Positions 11,308 to 24,355 are shown, counted from the stretch's first letter. The stretch: DNA of 64,000 bases from Burhinus oedicnemus (GCA_008921705.1 VFFE01009068.1:1147977-1211976); one strand, 5' to 3'. The notes: a model not told the origin generated them from the letters alone. Program-made: numbers and translations.

Positions 11308-12338
11308 TTGAAGGGGGAAGGGGGTGAAACCAGGCTCTTGAGAGGTAAGCCTGGGGGTGGCATGCCAACGACTGTGGAACGGGATGCTAGTGTGGACCCT
11401 TGGTCTGCTGACTCAGTGAAGGTAGGGGATAGAGATTCATGCAGCAGCAGAGATGTGAGGGTCATTGATGGGTTAGAAATTTTGTCCGCGCCTGGGAATG
11501 GTCAGGTAGGAATTAGGGCTTCTCCCAGTAAAAAGGTGGCAGGACCAACAGCCGAACTGAAATGGTTCTACACTAACGCACACAGCATGGGCAACAAACA
11601 GGAGGAGCCATTGTCCAGCAGGAAAACTATGATGTAGTCACCACCACGGAAAGGTGGCGGGATGACTCGCACAACTGGAGTGCTGCAATGGATGGCTATA
11701 AACTCTTCAGAAGGGATAGGCAAGGAAGGAGAGGTGGTGGGGTGGCCCTGTACGTTAGGGAGTGTTCTGTTCTAGACAGAACTAAATGATGGTGACAATA
11801 GGGTTGAGTCTCTATAAGTAAGAATCAGTGGGAGGGCCAACAAGACAGATATCATGGTGGGAGTCTGTTACAGACTGCCCAATCAGGATGAAGAGGCAGA
11901 TGAAATATTCTATAAACAGATGGAAGAAGTCTCAAGATCACTAGCCCTTGTACTTTTGGGGACTTCAACCTACCAGATGTCTGCTAGGAATACAATACAG
12001 CAGAGAGGGAACAGTCTAGGAGGTTCCTGGAGTGTGTTGAGGATAACTTCCTGACACAGCTGGTGAGGGAGCTGACTAGAGAAGGTGCCTTGCTGGACTT
12101 GTTTGTAAACAGAGAAGGACTTGTGGAGGATGTAACAGTTGGAGGCTGTCTTGGGCATAGTGATCATGAAATGATAGAGTTTTTGGTTCTTGGAGAAGCA
12201 AGGAGGGGGGTCAGCAGGACTGCCACCTTGGAGTTCTGGAGGGCAGACTTTGGTCTTTTGAGGAGTCCCTTAGGAGGCAGTCCTGAATGGGCAAAGGAGT
12301 CCAGGAAGGCTGGATATTTTTCAAGAAGGAAGTCTTAA
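11308..12338 (+). pseudogene. CR1 ORF2 endonuclease region (broken)
   Basis: Remnant of the apurinic-type endonuclease domain that nicks target DNA for CR1 insertion. It is split over three frames: 11308-11637 holds WFYTNAHSMGNKQEE; 11854-12054 holds DIMVGVCYRLPNQDEEAD when read with its left context; 12063-12338 holds REGALLDLFVNREGLVEDV and GHSDHEMIEF (residues 31-40 of that frame). The SDH active-site motif is intact. The WRDDSHNW block (about 11650-11675) sits behind a stop codon ending the first frame at 11637. The conserved DFNLPD block (about 11960-11980) is present in the DNA but out of frame because of an indel just upstream. Domain order is normal and function is lost. Confidence 0.92.
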
Positions 12339-12500
12339 AGGCACAGGACCAGGCTATCCCCATGTGCCAAAAAACAATCTGTGAAGGAAAAAGACTAGCC
12401 TGGCTGAACAGAGAGCTATGACTGCAACTCAGGGGAAAAAAGGAAAATTTATGGCCTTTGGAAGAAGGGGCAGGCCACTCACGAGGACTACAAAGATGCT

Positions 12501-13589
12501 GTGAGGCTATGTAGGGAGAAAATCAGAAGGGTCAAAGCCCAACTAGAAATTAATCTGGCTTCTGATGTTAAGGACAATAAAAAAAGTTTCTATAAATACA
12601 TTAGCAACAAAAGAAGGACTAAGGAGAATCTCCATCTTTTAGTAGACGGGCGTGGAAACATAGTGACAAAGGATGAGGAAAAGGCTGAGATACTTAATGC
12701 CTTCTTTACCTCATTCTTTAACAGTGAGACCACTCGTACCCTGAGTACCCAGCCCCCTGAGCTAGAAAACAGAGACGGGGAGCAGAATGAAGCCCCCATA
12801 ATCCAAGCAGAAATGGTGACTGACCTGCTACATCACTTAGACATATACAAGTCTATGAGATCAGATGGGAACCATCCGAGGGTACTGAGGGAGCTGGCAG
12901 AAGTGCTTACTGAGACACTTTCCATCATCTATCAGCAGTCCTGGCTAACGAGGGAGGTCCCAGTTGTCTGGAACTTAGCAAATGTGTCGCCCATCCACAA
13001 GAAGGGCTGGAAGGAAGATCCAGGGAACTACAGGCTGGTCAGTCTGACCGCAGTGCCGGGGAAGATTATGGAGCAGATCATCCTGAGTGCCATGATGGGG
13101 CACGTGCAGGACAACCAGGTGATCAGGCTCAGTCAGCATGGGTTTATGAAAGGCAGGTCCTGCTTGACTAACCTGATCTCCTTCTATGACAAGGTGACCT
13201 GCTTGGTGGACGAGGGAAAGGCTGCGGATATTGTCTACCTGGACTTTAGTAAAGCTTTCAACACCATTTCCCACAGCATTTTCCTGGAGAAACTGGCTGC
13301 TTATGGCTTGGATGGGTATACTCTTCACTGGGTCAAAATCTGGCTGGAAGGGTGGTGGGACCAAAGGGTGGTGGTCAATGGAGTTAAGTCCAGTTGGTGG
13401 CTAGTCACAAGTGGTGTTCTCCAGGGCTCAGTACTGGGGGTGGTTCTGTTTAATATCTTTATTAACAACATGGATGAGGGGATCGAGTGCACCCTTGGTA
13501 AGTTTGCAGACGACACCAGGTTAGGCAGGAGTGTCAACTTGCTTGAGGGTAGGATGGTCCTACAGCGGGATCTGGAAATGCTGGATTGA
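12501..13589 (+). pseudogene. CR1 ORF2 reverse transcriptase region
   Basis: A 362-codon open segment covering the linker and nearly the whole polymerase. Visible motifs: KAEILNAFF (61-69), [15 protein letters not shown] (122-136), [17 protein letters not shown] (176-192), QHGF (212-215), YLDFSKAFN (246-254, motif A with catalytic Asp248), [10 protein letters not shown] (304-313) and FADD (335-338, the two catalytic Asp of motif C). Against the other CR1 copy in this window (26904-27440) it has Asn instead of Asp after KAF and Leu instead of Pro in SGVPQG. Both are changes at highly conserved sites and suggest neutral decay although the frame is still open. It ends at a TGA (13587-13589) that falls inside the protein. 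The start given is simply the first Met of the open segment. Confidence 0.93.
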
Positions 13590-14295
13590 TGGGCCAAGGT
13601 CAATGGTATGAGGTTCAATAAGGCCAAGTGCCAGGTACTGCACTTCAGTCACAACAACCCCATGCAGCGCTACAGGCTTGGGGAAGAGTGGCTGGAAAGC
13701 TGCCTGGTGGAAAAGGATCTGGGGGTGTTGGTTGACAATTGGTTGAATATGAGCTGACGGTGTGCCCAGGTAGCCAAGAAGGTCAACGGCATCCTGCCTT
13801 GTATCAGGAACAGTGTGGCCCGCAGGACTAGGGAAGTGAATGTCCCCCTGTACGAGGCCCCACCTCAAATACTGTGTTCAGTTTTGGGCCCCTCACTACA
13901 AGAGAGACATTGAGGTGCTGGACCATGTCCAGAGAAGGGCAACGAAGCTGGTGAGGGGTCTAGAGCACGAGTCTTATGAGACACAGCTGAGGGAACTCGG
14001 ATTGTTTAGCCTGGAGAAAAGGAGGCTGAGAGGAGACCTTATCACTTTCTACAACTACCTGAAAGGAGATTGTAGTGAGGTGGGGGCTGGTCTCTTCTGC
14101 CAAGTAACAAGCGATAGGACAAGAGCAAATGGCCTCAAGTTGTGGCAGGGGAGGTTTAGACTGGATATTAGGGAAAATTTCTTAACCAAAAGGGTTATCA
14201 AACATTGGAAGAGGCTGCCCAGGGCAGTGGTAGAATCGCCCTCCCTGGAGGTATTTAAAAAACAGGTAGATGTGGCACTAAGGGACATGATTTAG
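13590..14295 (+). pseudogene. CR1 ORF2 C-terminal region (broken)
   Basis: This continues the reverse transcriptase segment after the internal TGA at 13587-13589. It reads [15 protein letters not shown] and [19 protein letters not shown], then meets a second TGA at 13755-13757. At about 13850, where good copies read [15 protein letters not shown], roughly a dozen bases are missing and the frame shifts. The rest is open at 13840-14295 ([50 protein letters not shown]) to the natural end DMI and stop. Thus there are two stops and one small deletion in the C-terminal third. Confidence 0.92.
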
Positions 14296-14395
14296 TGGTG
14301 GTTTTGGCAGTGTTACATTTATGGTTGGACTCAATGATCTTAAAGGTCTCTTCCGACCTAGGTGATTCCATGATTCTACAATTCTGTTGAAACCG

Positions 14396-17300
14396 TTGAG
14401 GGTTTTTGAATCTCCTGGTTCTTCTGGTCAGTCTAGGAGATCACTGGGGAAAGAAAAAAACAGAAAAACAGACAAACAAAAAAAAGCAACAACAAACAAA
14501 AAAAAATCCCACTCTTCATAACACAGGTATACGAAACATTTGCTAAAGGGAGAAAAATATAAGAAAGCAAAACAGTAAAAGTATCTCTTTTATTGTCCCT
14601 GGTATTAATTATCATGAGGGCCCAGTTAAGCCCCAGTAGCTGTAAATAATTGAAAATATCTACTCATTTCATTTCAATGGGTACATTGAAGCAAATATAA
14701 ATGGAGCTTTAGGTACTCAATGTGACCATAACTTTTTTGAAGTTACAGGCAGAAAAATGTCATGCAACTCATTCCACAACATGTAGTTTTGCTTTTGCTT
14801 CTAAGAAACTATGCTGTTCCTCCTAAAAAGTACAGTTTGGGTCTTTTTTTGCTTTCTGGTACATGGGAGGTACCCTCAAAGTAAGGGCTTCGTACAAAAT
14901 ATGATCTGAAATTGTATGTTTCAGTTGTTCCATATTTGTCTACCCTAGTTTTGAATTTTAGTTTAATATTCATACATTTTCAATTAAAAAATATTTATAA
15001 CCATTTGCACTCAGATTTTTTTCGAAGAAAATTCAGAAATAGGTTTATTCAGCTATCATAAAAATGTATAAAAATAAAAAATGCAATATATTAAACCGTA
15101 TTTCCAAATAAAGTACAGACCAAATGAATTATCAACATTTTTTAAGTAGGTAAGCTTAGAATTAAAATGTGTATTTTTACACCATACCAACAGAAGGAAT
15201 CTAGGACTTGCCATACTTTAAAATTGCACATCAATAGTCTTCATACATGTCTTGAAGTTCTCATACAATTGTATGAAACATAACTATATATTCCACATCA
15301 TGTGAGTTAAGAAAATTAGTAAGGGCTGTCATTTTGATGCAAGAACACCGGGCATTCAATACCCATCACTATGGGCATTGCCATTTTAAGGAAAACATCT
15401 TTGTCCTGCTCACAGTGTTCTGAAAACCTCTTAAAGACTGTCTCATAAGCACCGTTTCGGTTATTTTTCTGGTTTGTAGTTACTGTAAAAAAAAACCAAC
15501 ACCAAATATTGGCACATAAATATCACATTCTAGATACCAGCATACCTAGAAATGCTGCTGTGTACCGGAAGAGTTCTTTCCAAAGCAGCTGGCATGCATT
15601 ATCCTCCTGTAATTACAACTACAGACAGGGTATCTGCCAATACTGACAGCAAAACTGTTCCAATGCTGCTCAGGAACGTGAAGGTCCAGCATGCAAACCT
15701 GACATCGAGATTTTTTTTTGCATGTCTTTCTGCAAAGCAATGCATATTTGAAGTTGTCTGCTCCACAGCACAGAACAAAGTTTTGTCCATTCTAGCTGGT
15801 ACTAGTTATAAATGGAGCCACTTGGCCAAAACAAGAGGAACAACAGGATATTTGGAAAAGACTCTTGGTGCTTGACCTCTAGTGCCAGGACTGTTATTGC
15901 TTCCAGCTGGCTCCCATTTTTTATGACGAAGTATGCTGTGAGAAAAATCCCTCAGTGCATAGAACCAGTGTTAAGGCAGGAAGGGTAAAATAACTTCCCT
16001 TGAGGCTCATGAAGAGAAAACCTTGCTGTGATTTTGAGAGCAGCGTGAGCTGGCTGTCCGGGTGGGCACAGTTATGACTCATTTAGCAGGTAACAAACCA
16101 TCACATGATATGATGAAGCTCCTTCTTCCCATCAACTCTGCACAAAGCGAAGAAGCCCTATAAAAGCTTTTGTTTCCTGATGCTTTTTTTCTTTTCTAAA
16201 CTTTCTTTACTTTGAAACATTGCCTACTAAGCAGCACAAGCATCTTAAACATGATTATACTATTCATATAATGAACCTTCCACAGGCTGCTGCCATAGAA
16301 ATCGTATGTTTGGATTCAAAATTACTGCAATCAGATTGTACCGTGGTTTTAAATCCAACAGAATATAAATGGATTTTCCTCCTACTCCTCAAAACCAGAA
16401 TTCACCACAGAAAAAAGCTATCTCAGTGAATCACCACAACACTAATTGCACAGGACAAGTAAGATTTTGGAAATAATACACTTAATTTCCCTTCAAAAGC
16501 CAATTGCAAATGCCGCTTTCTGTGACGGATGATACCTGCTTTGCTCACAGTTAATCTTTTCTATTAAAAGAGCATGGCTGGGCAGAAGCACACTGCTGTT
16601 TTCCTTGTTCCGCCTGCTAACCTCTGCAGCCAGCAGGAGCCCTCCAGGGAGCAGGGGGGTGAAATGTCTCTGCAGAGCACTCCTGAGACTGCTCAGGTGG
16701 GTGACTTCCCTGACATACAGGGGGAACAGGCAGCAACTGAAAAAGGACATGAGACAGTGTAAGAGCACACAAAAGATTCTGGAGAACAGTGGAATGAACA
16801 AATAGACAAATGTCAGAACTGACAGAATGAAAAAAGTTGTTAGAGATCCAGAAAAAGTGTGTGGCACTTGCTGAAACTCATAAAAATTGCTGAACTTAAT
16901 GCAGGACTAGAAAAAGGACCTTCCTATCAAGAATGCAGTGAGCAGGCTGAATATTTATTCTCAACTCCTTTCACACTTAGTCTTCCCACCAATTGATCTA
17001 AGTCTCTCTGTTCAGAAAAGTTAAATCATTCTAGTTCTTTTTAATAAATCTTTAGTTCTGGAGTTGCAGAGTCTTTGTGGGGCATCAGTTTCTGGAAATG
17101 TGTATGAAAATTTTCTTCAAAATTCCAGCACACTTTCACAACCATAAACTTCAACAGAGATCTATTCCTGACATGTTTAGAAGATTAAACGATAAAATTA
17201 TCAAAATAACTTCTTCCTCAACGGGAAGAGTGGGTGTAAATGTTAATCTTGTTGTTATTGTATAAGTGCACCAGGAATAATTAATTTTGTTATGCTGGAA

Positions 17301-20300
17301 TATTCTCCCTGTCTGCTAAAGAAGACAAGTGTCCAATTCATTGCTCACAATCCATTATCAAAACAAGTAAGATACCTGACAGTAATTTGTAGCAGGTGAC
17401 TTCAGTACTGTGGCTTTTTACTCAGTGCAAAATTCATAACTGTTTAACATGCAGAAAAATGTAAGAAAAAAGTTTTTATGTTGACTGCCACTGAATTTTT
17501 GCACAGTCCTAGCCAGGAGAATTTCTTGTGGTAGCATCTCACAGGTTACAACCACAACTCTCTAATTCAACCTGAGGAAAATGAATGGTAGAAATCTTGC
17601 ATACAGTATTGTTTGCCAGACTTTCACTACTAGCAAGAACAGAAGGCCAGACAGTGACACGACATGCAGAAAGGTATTTCTGTATAATTTTTTCCATATT
17701 ATTTACCATTCAGGATGTAAAATGCAGAAGTCCGACTCAGGATTGAAAAAAAACAAACAAATTTCCGTGCTATTTTTGTTCCAGTTTTCAATATCTTGAA
17801 GCTACTTTTCAGTTCATGGAGTGATTTACAGCAAATACGTGCTGGCAAAGTGAATTGAAAGTACAGAGGTTTTATTTCATACTGTTGCAGCTCTGAAGGC
17901 CTGTCTTTCCATTCCCTGAGCTTCAGCTAAGGTAATGGCTGTTGGGATCAGCTTTGTATAAATACAAATTGAGAAAACATTTGAAGGAGGCAGGGAGAGG
18001 TGGGTGACAGATGTCCAAGATTAAACTGGTGGCACAAGTGGCTCTGAAACATATAAATATCTACTTTTAATTTCCATGCCTTATCCACTATATCACACCT
18101 CTAAGTCCTCTGTTAGTCACCTTTAACAGAAAGTAACCAAGAAGAATTGTTATTTTCTGAGGAGTTGAAAAAAAAATATGTATTTTCATCTAATACGGTC
18201 TTCCAGAGAATCAAGAGTCTTCAGCTACTTCTAGCATCTGGGAAAAAAAAAAAAATTAAAAAAAAAATACAAAGGTGAACTGGGGATCATAAATGTGATT
18301 CATAGTCTGTGTATCTTGAATTTCAGATGTTATCTCTGTATGCACCACGCAAAACTCTGGTGAAAAACATTTGAAAATTACATATAGACTATACTTTTTT
18401 AAAAATGACCAACAGGAAATATGCTAAGACATCCACATACTTCATCTCTGCAAAGCTAAAGACAAGCTTCTCAAACATTTGAAATTTTCTGTGAAAGTGA
18501 CTTACAGCCAGACAATACGAATGGATCATTAAATAGAGATGATTTTCAATTGAACAACATGACAAGAGGTTTAATGTTTTTAATTATTAAGGAGTAAAGA
18601 TTATCTTCCCAGGTCTTGGTCATCATGCTGATAAAATTCAAGGCTATGTGAAATACAGGTTCCAGTACAACTTATAATGAAATATAATGGAATAATGAAA
18701 AGCAAATATCACATGAAGGTAAATGGGTGTATAAATAAGATCTGAGTTGGTCTAAAAGGTGACAAATATTCAAAATGAAACATTTTACTCTGTTATTTTT
18801 TACCTTGTACAACCATTTATGTATAGTACAAAGCAGGTAGCACAGACCCCAAGACATCAGGATAACTCTGATTATCATCTCAATTCTTTCTGTATCACTG
18901 TGCTTTGTAGTACAATGTAGTTCAATGAGACTCTGGGTTTGGCAGCACCTTTCTCTTTCTTCCTCTGCCTGCTTATGTCTACCCTTAAAGTGCCCCTCAT
19001 TTTGTCAAAACTCTTTGAAGGGCTCATCTGTAATCCAGACCACAGCACTGGTCTTGGTTAAAAAACAAACTCTGAAGAACAAAGGGTCGGGGAGGGTTAA
19101 TATTACTGCAGTGTGCTCACTGTAATCTTGCTGTTCACTAGGTATCTGTTTGGCCTCTGCCAAGAAAGGGTAGAGGGGAGGCAAACTGCAACGCAGAGAC
19201 AGCAATGAGAAATGGAGAGAGTGTATTTAGTTGGTGTTACTGCCGAGGCCCGTGTCTCATCAAACTCCACCTGGAGACAAGAGTCCTGGGACGCTTGTGC
19301 TGCACTTTCTGAAGTCCTAAACCAGGGCAACACTGCTGAAATTCAGTACAGTTTATAGCATGGTCATCTAACACACCAGTTCATCCTGTCCTGCAGTGAC
19401 TGATGGCACAAATCAGAGAATGGGGGATTATACACCAAAACATTTAGACTAATTTGAATTCCGTGGGAGGAGAGAATGCTTCCTTTCCCTCATTCCTTCT
19501 TAAACAACCCTCAGCTAAGTAGCTTGATAGTTTTAAGCAAAGCTACTTCAGTCTGCTCCGTGATTTCTTTTCAGCCAAACATCTGTATTAATAAAACCCC
19601 ATATGTATAGAGTAACACCTTGTAACCATGATTTACAGAGAGATTGCTTTCTTTGCTTCTGTACAGAATAAAAATACCAGTACAAAGTTTTCCTCTACCA
19701 CCATATGCATGCAGGCGAAGGGAAGACAAGACTGTATCACTCATTTGTATTGCAATTCTGCTCACCTTTCTGACAACAAATACAAAGGTCTCAGATCCCA
19801 CGCCAACTTGTTGCACAAGTAAAGTTCCTTCACTTTCCTCTCATCTACTTTTTCTGCCCTCTTGATTAGCAAAGATCTACTTCAGAGTGGCTTTCTTTGC
19901 CTCTCTATTCTTGTCAATTTAAAACAAGGTTTGCTGCGACTGTTCTTGGCTGCTTGCCTTCTGTCCCTTGTCCTTCTGCAGGCAAATCAGGCTCCAGGCA
20001 GACTCTGCCAGCTGTTCCACATGGGACGGTGAATAAATTGGCATTTTATCTGCCTTGGAAGAGGTTATGAGCAGTTAATTGTTCAGGATCCCATGCATGC
20101 AAGGCACAGTACACGTGTAAATTATTAGTCTAATTGCAGCAACAGAATGGTAAACGGCAATCAGCAATGAGGAAGCTACTGCATAGATGTCTAATTGCTT
20201 GTATGCAACAGCTGTTGTAATTGAAATTGTGACAAGACCCTGGCATTAATGTAATGATTCTAATAACTGGACACACAAATGAAACATAAATGAGGAGTTG

Positions 20301-22479
20301 CCTCTGGCAGGACAAAATGAAACAAAAACTACAATTAAATAACACACCGAACAAAAGAAAAGTACCACATGCATGGCACCATAAAAAACACAACTTTGTG
20401 CTAGCAGCATCCGAAAAGATTAGACTTTTCTTTCTCCAGTCTTCTGAGATTCAGAGCTCCCTCCCATTCTTTTGAATAAGAAGATATATTCCTCAGTGTT
20501 ACATTTCTGGCAAAACCAGAAAATCAAAAGTAGAAGAACTCTACCTTCTGGAACTGTTCTCAGAGGAGGCTGAGTCAAGTGCTAGTTACATGAGTGCACC
20601 TAACCTCACCCATCTAAATGGAGAGGTGATCAATAGCTGCTTGCTACAAAATGTAGTTTGTAGCTAACTTTCAGAACACTCTTATTTTCACTATTTATTT
20701 TCTTGACAGTATTGCTATAATGAGACTTCAGGTTATTTTGAATAAAAATTTTGAAAGCAGTAACTGAATTCTAAAGTAAAATTAACTGTACAAAATAAAT
20801 ATATATGATCTGATTTTCAGATTGTGCTTCTAAATGAATAAATTTCTATGACTTCGTCATAACTGGGACTGTATTTTTTAACACAAAAAAAAAGAGGAAT
20901 TCAATGAAATGCAAATACAGTATCAATGGAAGTGAATGAGCTGGAGCTTTCTTCCACAGATAACACCTTAATTGCAGTTAATTCGTAAAAACATTAAGTA
21001 CCATTTGTCATGGATTTCATAACAAATATTTGTGATATTCAGTTGTAATTTTACTTTGGTGCTTGATTTGCTTCATTGTAAGATTTTGCTTTATTTTCAA
21101 ATAGTATCAATGCCACAAACTATATCTTACCTGCTTAAAAGAAAACAGCAAACAATAACCTCCCCAAAAAATAAATTTTAAGAATATATACTTCATATAT
21201 TCGCTATGAATATATACTTCTAATTTTCTAGGAAGTAATCTCTATTATTTCACCATTTTCTGTGCAAATGTTTTATTAATACTCATACAATAATGCCAGC
21301 TTTGCCAGTTCCTCTGGTAGGAGGGTATGTAGACATTACCTTGGTGCAGCCCAAGCCAGGCACTCAGTGGTGAAATCAATCTCCCAGCTGGCAGTACTGC
21401 TGCTGCACCTAGATAGATAGGAGTCCTAGTTTGTCCAGGTTCCCTCTGCAAAGTGCTGTGTCTGCCATCTATTTTCTCATGACAATACAAATCTCACTGC
21501 AGCAAATACGTTTTTGATTACCTAACCTGTTCTCCTGCCAGTGAGTAATTAATACTGTTATCACCTAATCAACTGTTGTTTAAATGCAGAATATAAACTA
21601 TGTCCTTGGCTTTGTTCTTTTCACTCTGTACACTGGTAAAAACAATAGGCTCTTCAATAAAGCTTCCCATAGCTCAGGCTCTTGAAATGTCAGTACACAG
21701 AGATTAAAAAGAAGAAGCTGTATTGCTGTAACTAGAGAATTAAACACTTGAGCAGTCTATTTTAGACATTTCCAAACTTGTTTTTTTAAGACCTGTGTGA
21801 GAACATTTTTGTTTTCGTAAATATTTTAATTGCTGTTTAAGACTCCATAAAATGCCAAATTATTTCACTTGACAATTCAGGCACCATTCAGCTCTTGCCA
21901 GGAGGCAGAAGTTCCTCTGATATTGTGCGGTTAACTTTTAGTTCATGCTAGTCAGTGGGGTCTTCTCACTTATTTCACAGGACTTCAGTGAGGTCCTAAC
22001 TGACAGGTGAGCCATTCCTGTCCTTTTTCTAGAGCAAAGCTCAGTGCTACACAAAGTCACGAGGTCTGTAGTAACTGACAGCAGCAGCATTGCTGGGGAA
22101 GCACACCCCAGACTCCAAACTAGGCTCAAACAGTACCCTCAAAGTACCTCATCTTCAGGCTTAAGCAGCAGCTATAAGAAATCTACTCAGCTTGCAGCAA
22201 CACCAGACTGGTTTTTCACTGTGGATCACTCTCTTGTGCTCTAAGAAGTTTTGTCCCCAGTCCTGATTAAAAAAAAAAAAAAAAAAGATAGACAACACAC
22301 AGCTGTTGCAATGTTTGGATTTTTTTTTAATTTCCTAGACGTAGAAAGACAATATCACTATGACAAGAACTTCTAGGTGGGATGTGGAAGACCCTGGGTC
22401 TTCCCAGGGTCATATTCTGGAGATCATATTCTGGAGTTCTCCCACATTTCAGCTGATTCTCTTGGTCAATCAGAAGCAT
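14396..22479. other. Long unclassified AT-rich stretch
   Basis: About 8 kb with no recognised gene or transposable element. It holds A-rich low-complexity DNA at about 14453-14507, an A-run pair at 18242-18269, and an A18 homopolymer at about 22268-22285. Two copies of GAATATATACTTC lie at 21182-21194 and 21208-21220. Near 22.4 kb there is a perfect hairpin (ACCCTGGG 22391-22398, loop TCTT, CCCAGGGT 22403-22410), followed at once by a 14-bp tandem duplication (22410-22423, 22424-22437, last base differing). Open frames of 60-125 codons occur on both strands without known domains. The stretch 20036-20330 is discussed as a possible conserved element. Confidence 0.5.
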
Positions 22480-23415
22480 CACAGAATCATAGAACATTTA
22501 GAGTTGGAATAGACCTTAAAGATTATCTAGTTCCCACCCCTCTGCCATGGGCAGGGACACCTTCCACTAGACCAGGTTGCTCAAAGCCCCATCCAAACTG
22601 TCCCTGAACACTTCCAGGGTTGGGGCATCCACAACTTCTCTGGGCAACCTGTTCCAGTGCCTCACCACCCTCACAGTAAAGAATTTCTTCCTAATATCTA
22701 ATCTAGATCTACACTCTTCCAGTTTAAAAATGCTACCCCTTATCCTATCACTGCATTCCCTGATAAAGAGTCCCTCCCAATCTTTCCTGTAGGCCCCCCT
22801 TAGGTACTGGAAGGCTGCTACAAGGTCTCCCTGGGGTCTTCTCTTCTCCAGACTGAACAACTGCAATTCTCTCAGCCTGTCTTCACAGAAGTGGTGCTCC
22901 AGCCCTCTGACCATCTTTGTGGCCTTCTTCTGGACTCACTCCAACAGTTCCATGGCCGCCTTATGTTGGGGGCTCCAGAGCTGGATGCAGTACTTGAGGT
23001 GGGGTCTCACGAGAGAGGAGTAGAGGGGCAGAATCACCTTCCTTAACCTGCTGGCCATGCTTCTTTTGAGGCAGTCCAGGATGTGGTTGGCTTTTGGGGC
23101 TGTGAACACAGATTGCTGGGTCATGTTGAGTTTCTCATCAAGCAACACCCTCAAGTCCTTCTCCTCAGGGCTGCTGTCAATCCATTCTCCACCCAGCCTG
23201 TATTTGTGCATGGGATTGCCCCAATCCACATACAGGACCTTGCACTTGGCCTTGTTGAACTTCATGAGGTTTGCACAGGCCCACCTCTCAAGCCTGTCCA
23301 GGTCCCTCTGCATGGCATCCCTTCCCTCCAGCGTGTCAACTGCTCCACACAGCTTGGTGTCATTGGCAAACTTGCTGAGGGTGCACTCTATCCCCCTGTC
23401 AAATCTCTCCTGCTA
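22480..23415 (-). mobile_element. CR1 LINE, 5'-truncated
   Basis: A minus-strand CR1 fragment of about 0.94 kb. The tail at the left is ATCATAGAA-type, followed by the 3' untranslated region (CTCTGCCATGGGCAGGGACA). Reading leftwards from 23412, the protein begins in motif C of the reverse transcriptase as [19 protein letters not shown]. It continues at 23313-22936 ([35 protein letters not shown]) to a stop, and then at 22914-22567 ([41 protein letters not shown]). Motif C has Asn (codon at 23362-23364) where FADD is expected. The C-terminal wording (AAFQYLRGAYRKD, GALSNLV) matches the copy at 9430-9900, so these are one subfamily. Truncation falls exactly at the palm, and the copy is inactive. 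Confidence 0.96.
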
Positions 23416-24355
23416 GAGAAACAAAATAATGAATGTAACTCTGTCATCTGAGAAATTCTGTGGCAGAACTTAGGTCTTCAACAGCCACATTGACTAGCAT
23501 ACCTTCATGCCTAACCAATATTCTGTCTCTCTCTCACCTCCATTGATTTTATTCTGCACATTAGGACAAATCTATTCTTATATAGATAATTTCTTCTTTT
23601 CAGCTCAGATCTCTGTCCAGGTTCCTGTGCTGCAGAGGACTCTGACAGCTTTTCATAGTAAGATGCACTTTACCCCATGTTCAAAACCCTACCATGTGCT
23701 TCAGTACTGGTATCTCGTAATGTCAGCCACCAGCAACAGGGTAAATTTTATTATGCCTGACCATAGGACATGGCAGTAATAGCTGTAATGAATAACACCA
23801 AAGCCTAGATTTAACTGCTTAACTTTATGTAATTCAAATACTTCAGTTAGGCTTTTAGACATCATGGACTTCTTCAGAAAACAGACAGGAGCACATTTCT
23901 GTTTTCTTCTATTACCTGTGCTAAGAGTTTACACTGAAAAGAGTTTTAATTTAGGTATACCAGTTAAGTATCTAAAATCAGAAGTATAATACCCATATCT
24001 CACTGCTCCTCTGCACAACGCTGTGAAGCAAAAGACACTTTTACTTCCCTATCTTTATAGAAGTAATGAGTAGACTTCAAAACATTAGAAAAATCAGAAC
24101 AATTCAAGCACTGCAGACTCCCACAGCTTAAACAAATCTGTTAGAATAGCATTGACCAAAAGGTCAGACTGTGAATCTCTAGAACCCTAGCTGATATAAG
24201 TTTCAGTGAATTCACTATTTTTATTGTCAGATACACAATTAGGAGAGTTCTTAGTGTTTTGTTATTTTGGGTCCTGAAATAAAATTTTAAAAGACTGATT
24301 TATATGTATGAAAGTGTATCAAGTTAGATTTCAATTAATGCATTACAACACAAAC
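23416..24355. other. Unclassified AT-rich sequence
   Basis: No gene or repeat was recognised. The longest frame is 23507-23779 (90 codons), without a domain. Confidence 0.5.

Larger units (their letters stand above)
11289..14395 (+). mobile_element. CR1 LINE, longest copy (ORF2 nearly complete, degraded)
   Basis: About 3.1 kb of CR1. The left edge lies at the ORF1/ORF2 junction sequence (TTTTAAACTAGATTTGAAGG, 11295-11314), so the 5' untranslated region and ORF1 are missing. ORF2 follows in the family order: endonuclease (to about 12200), linker, reverse transcriptase (12501-13589), C-terminal region (to 14295) and a 3' untranslated region with GGTTGGACTCAATGATCTTA. It ends in a short degenerate tail (GATTCCATGATTCTACAATTCTG). 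Multiple frameshifts, internal stops and one small deletion break the frame, so it cannot move itself. The C-terminal wording (ALRDMI end, [12 protein letters not shown]) matches the copies at 1478-2056 and 49045-49487, so these three look like one subfamily. Confidence 0.97.

Noticed and set aside
13325..13868. Minus-strand open frames of about 100 codons
   Set aside because: They are antisense shadows of the CR1 ORF2 on the plus strand.
16574..16805. Short GC-richer patch with open frames on both strands
   Set aside because: It was considered as a possible exon, but I saw no convincing splice-site pair or domain, and the frames conflict.
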